The position numbers and the translations under genes were made by a program. Below are positions 50,349-50,592 of a stretch of DNA of 50,592 bases, piece by piece (the stretch's first letter is position 1; each line of letters starts with the position of its first letter). The DNA comes from an uncultured Victivallales bacterium (lineage in GTDB: Bacteria; Verrucomicrobiota; Lentisphaeria; Oligosphaerales; JAFGRS01). The notes beneath the pieces are model-generated. The model ran no database searches and was not told the origin of the DNA. It was given only the letters and a program-made list of their open reading frames with translations. The stretch covers positions 1 through 50,592 of the forward strand of contig CAILUI010000428.1 in assembly GCA_903837355.1 (NCBI GenBank), in the 5' to 3' direction.

Positions 50349-50592
50349 GGCAGCGCGCCGGCAGGATGCGGCTCAGCGGCGCTGACGCGCCTGGGGAGCT
50401 TCGCCCTCCAGGGGCCGGGTCGATGCCGAGGTGTGGAGGGCAAGGGCAGGGCGGCCGTGTGCGGCAGCCCGAACCGCAGCCGCTGGCGCGGCGCGAACGG
50501 CAGCGCGCCGGCAGGATGCGGCTCAGCGGCGCTGACGCGCCCGGGGAGCTTCGCCCTCCAGGGGCCGGGTCGATGCCGATGCGTGGAGGGCA
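50349..50592 (+). repeat. Two direct copies of a 94 bp repeat, 150 bp apart
   Basis: Copy one is 50349-50442 and copy two 50499-50592 (runs to the window edge). Each begins GGCAGCGCGCCGGCAGGATG, contains CTCAGCGGCGCTGACGCGCC, then GGGGAGCTTCGCCCTCCAGG and ends near GTGGAGGGCA. The core is shared with the tandem repeat at 38480-38671. More copies probably lie beyond the window. Confidence 0.85.

Overview
The window is high-GC DNA without rRNA, tRNA or transposase genes. It carries secreted beta-rich proteins with signal peptides, a sialate O-acetylesterase, a WbsX/GH99-like hydrolase, a Porin_5-like porin and a dispersed intergenic repeat. This mix suggests a Gram-negative member of the PVC superphylum (Lentisphaerota/Verrucomicrobiota/Kiritimatiellota-like), but that placement is an inference from gene content and not from a marker gene.

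The left two thirds (about 1.1-34.3 kb) is a phosphate-response region. It holds a secreted Ig-like protein (1091-3334), a CHAD polyphosphate-binding-type protein (3624-5210), a CBM48/small ORF/HPr operon (5604-6597), phoB with an alkaline phosphatase (6786-9232), a five-gene overlapping operon (14050-22145), and the block porin-pstS-pstC-pstA-pstB-phoU-phoR (34077 down to 24218). The five-gene operon encodes a PHP-glycosyltransferase fusion, a second SqdX/MgtA-like glycosyltransferase, an unrecognised 806-residue protein, a phosphatidylserine decarboxylase-like protein and an Lgt-like membrane protein. Five intergenic regions here carry CTAAC-type words repeated at 10-11 bp on the coding strand of the gene they precede. 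I propose these as this organism's Pho boxes. They would place the lipid/glycosyltransferase operon, the CBM48-HPr operon and the secreted protein in one regulon with phoA-phoB and porin-pst-phoR.

A restriction-modification pair (10144-13369) sits inside this region. It is flanked on both sides by broken copies of the surrounding genes: the 3' end of lgt (9500-9582), an internal piece of phoR (9583-9849), the 3' end of phoB (13643-13760, with an in-frame stop) and the 3' half of the HPr gene (13757-13942). The phoB/HPr remnants keep the convergent arrangement of the intact pair but inverted. A short N-terminal piece of another DNA methyltransferase lies beside them. A GH-A-type hydrolase (22730-24019) and a truncated DMP19-like gene (24054-24206) sit between the lipid operon and phoR.

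The right third (34.4-50.6 kb) is metabolic: a ChbG/YdjC-type deacetylase, a GH99/WbsX-like secreted protein, two M24 peptidases, two QueG-like 4Fe-4S proteins, an amidohydrolase, an overlapping nucleotidyltransferase pair, an M20 hydrolase, a sialate O-acetylesterase, a lipoprotein and a methyltransferase. Intergenic repeats with a TGGAGGGCGAAGCTCC-like core occur at about 35.4, 38.4-38.7 and 50.3-50.6 kb.
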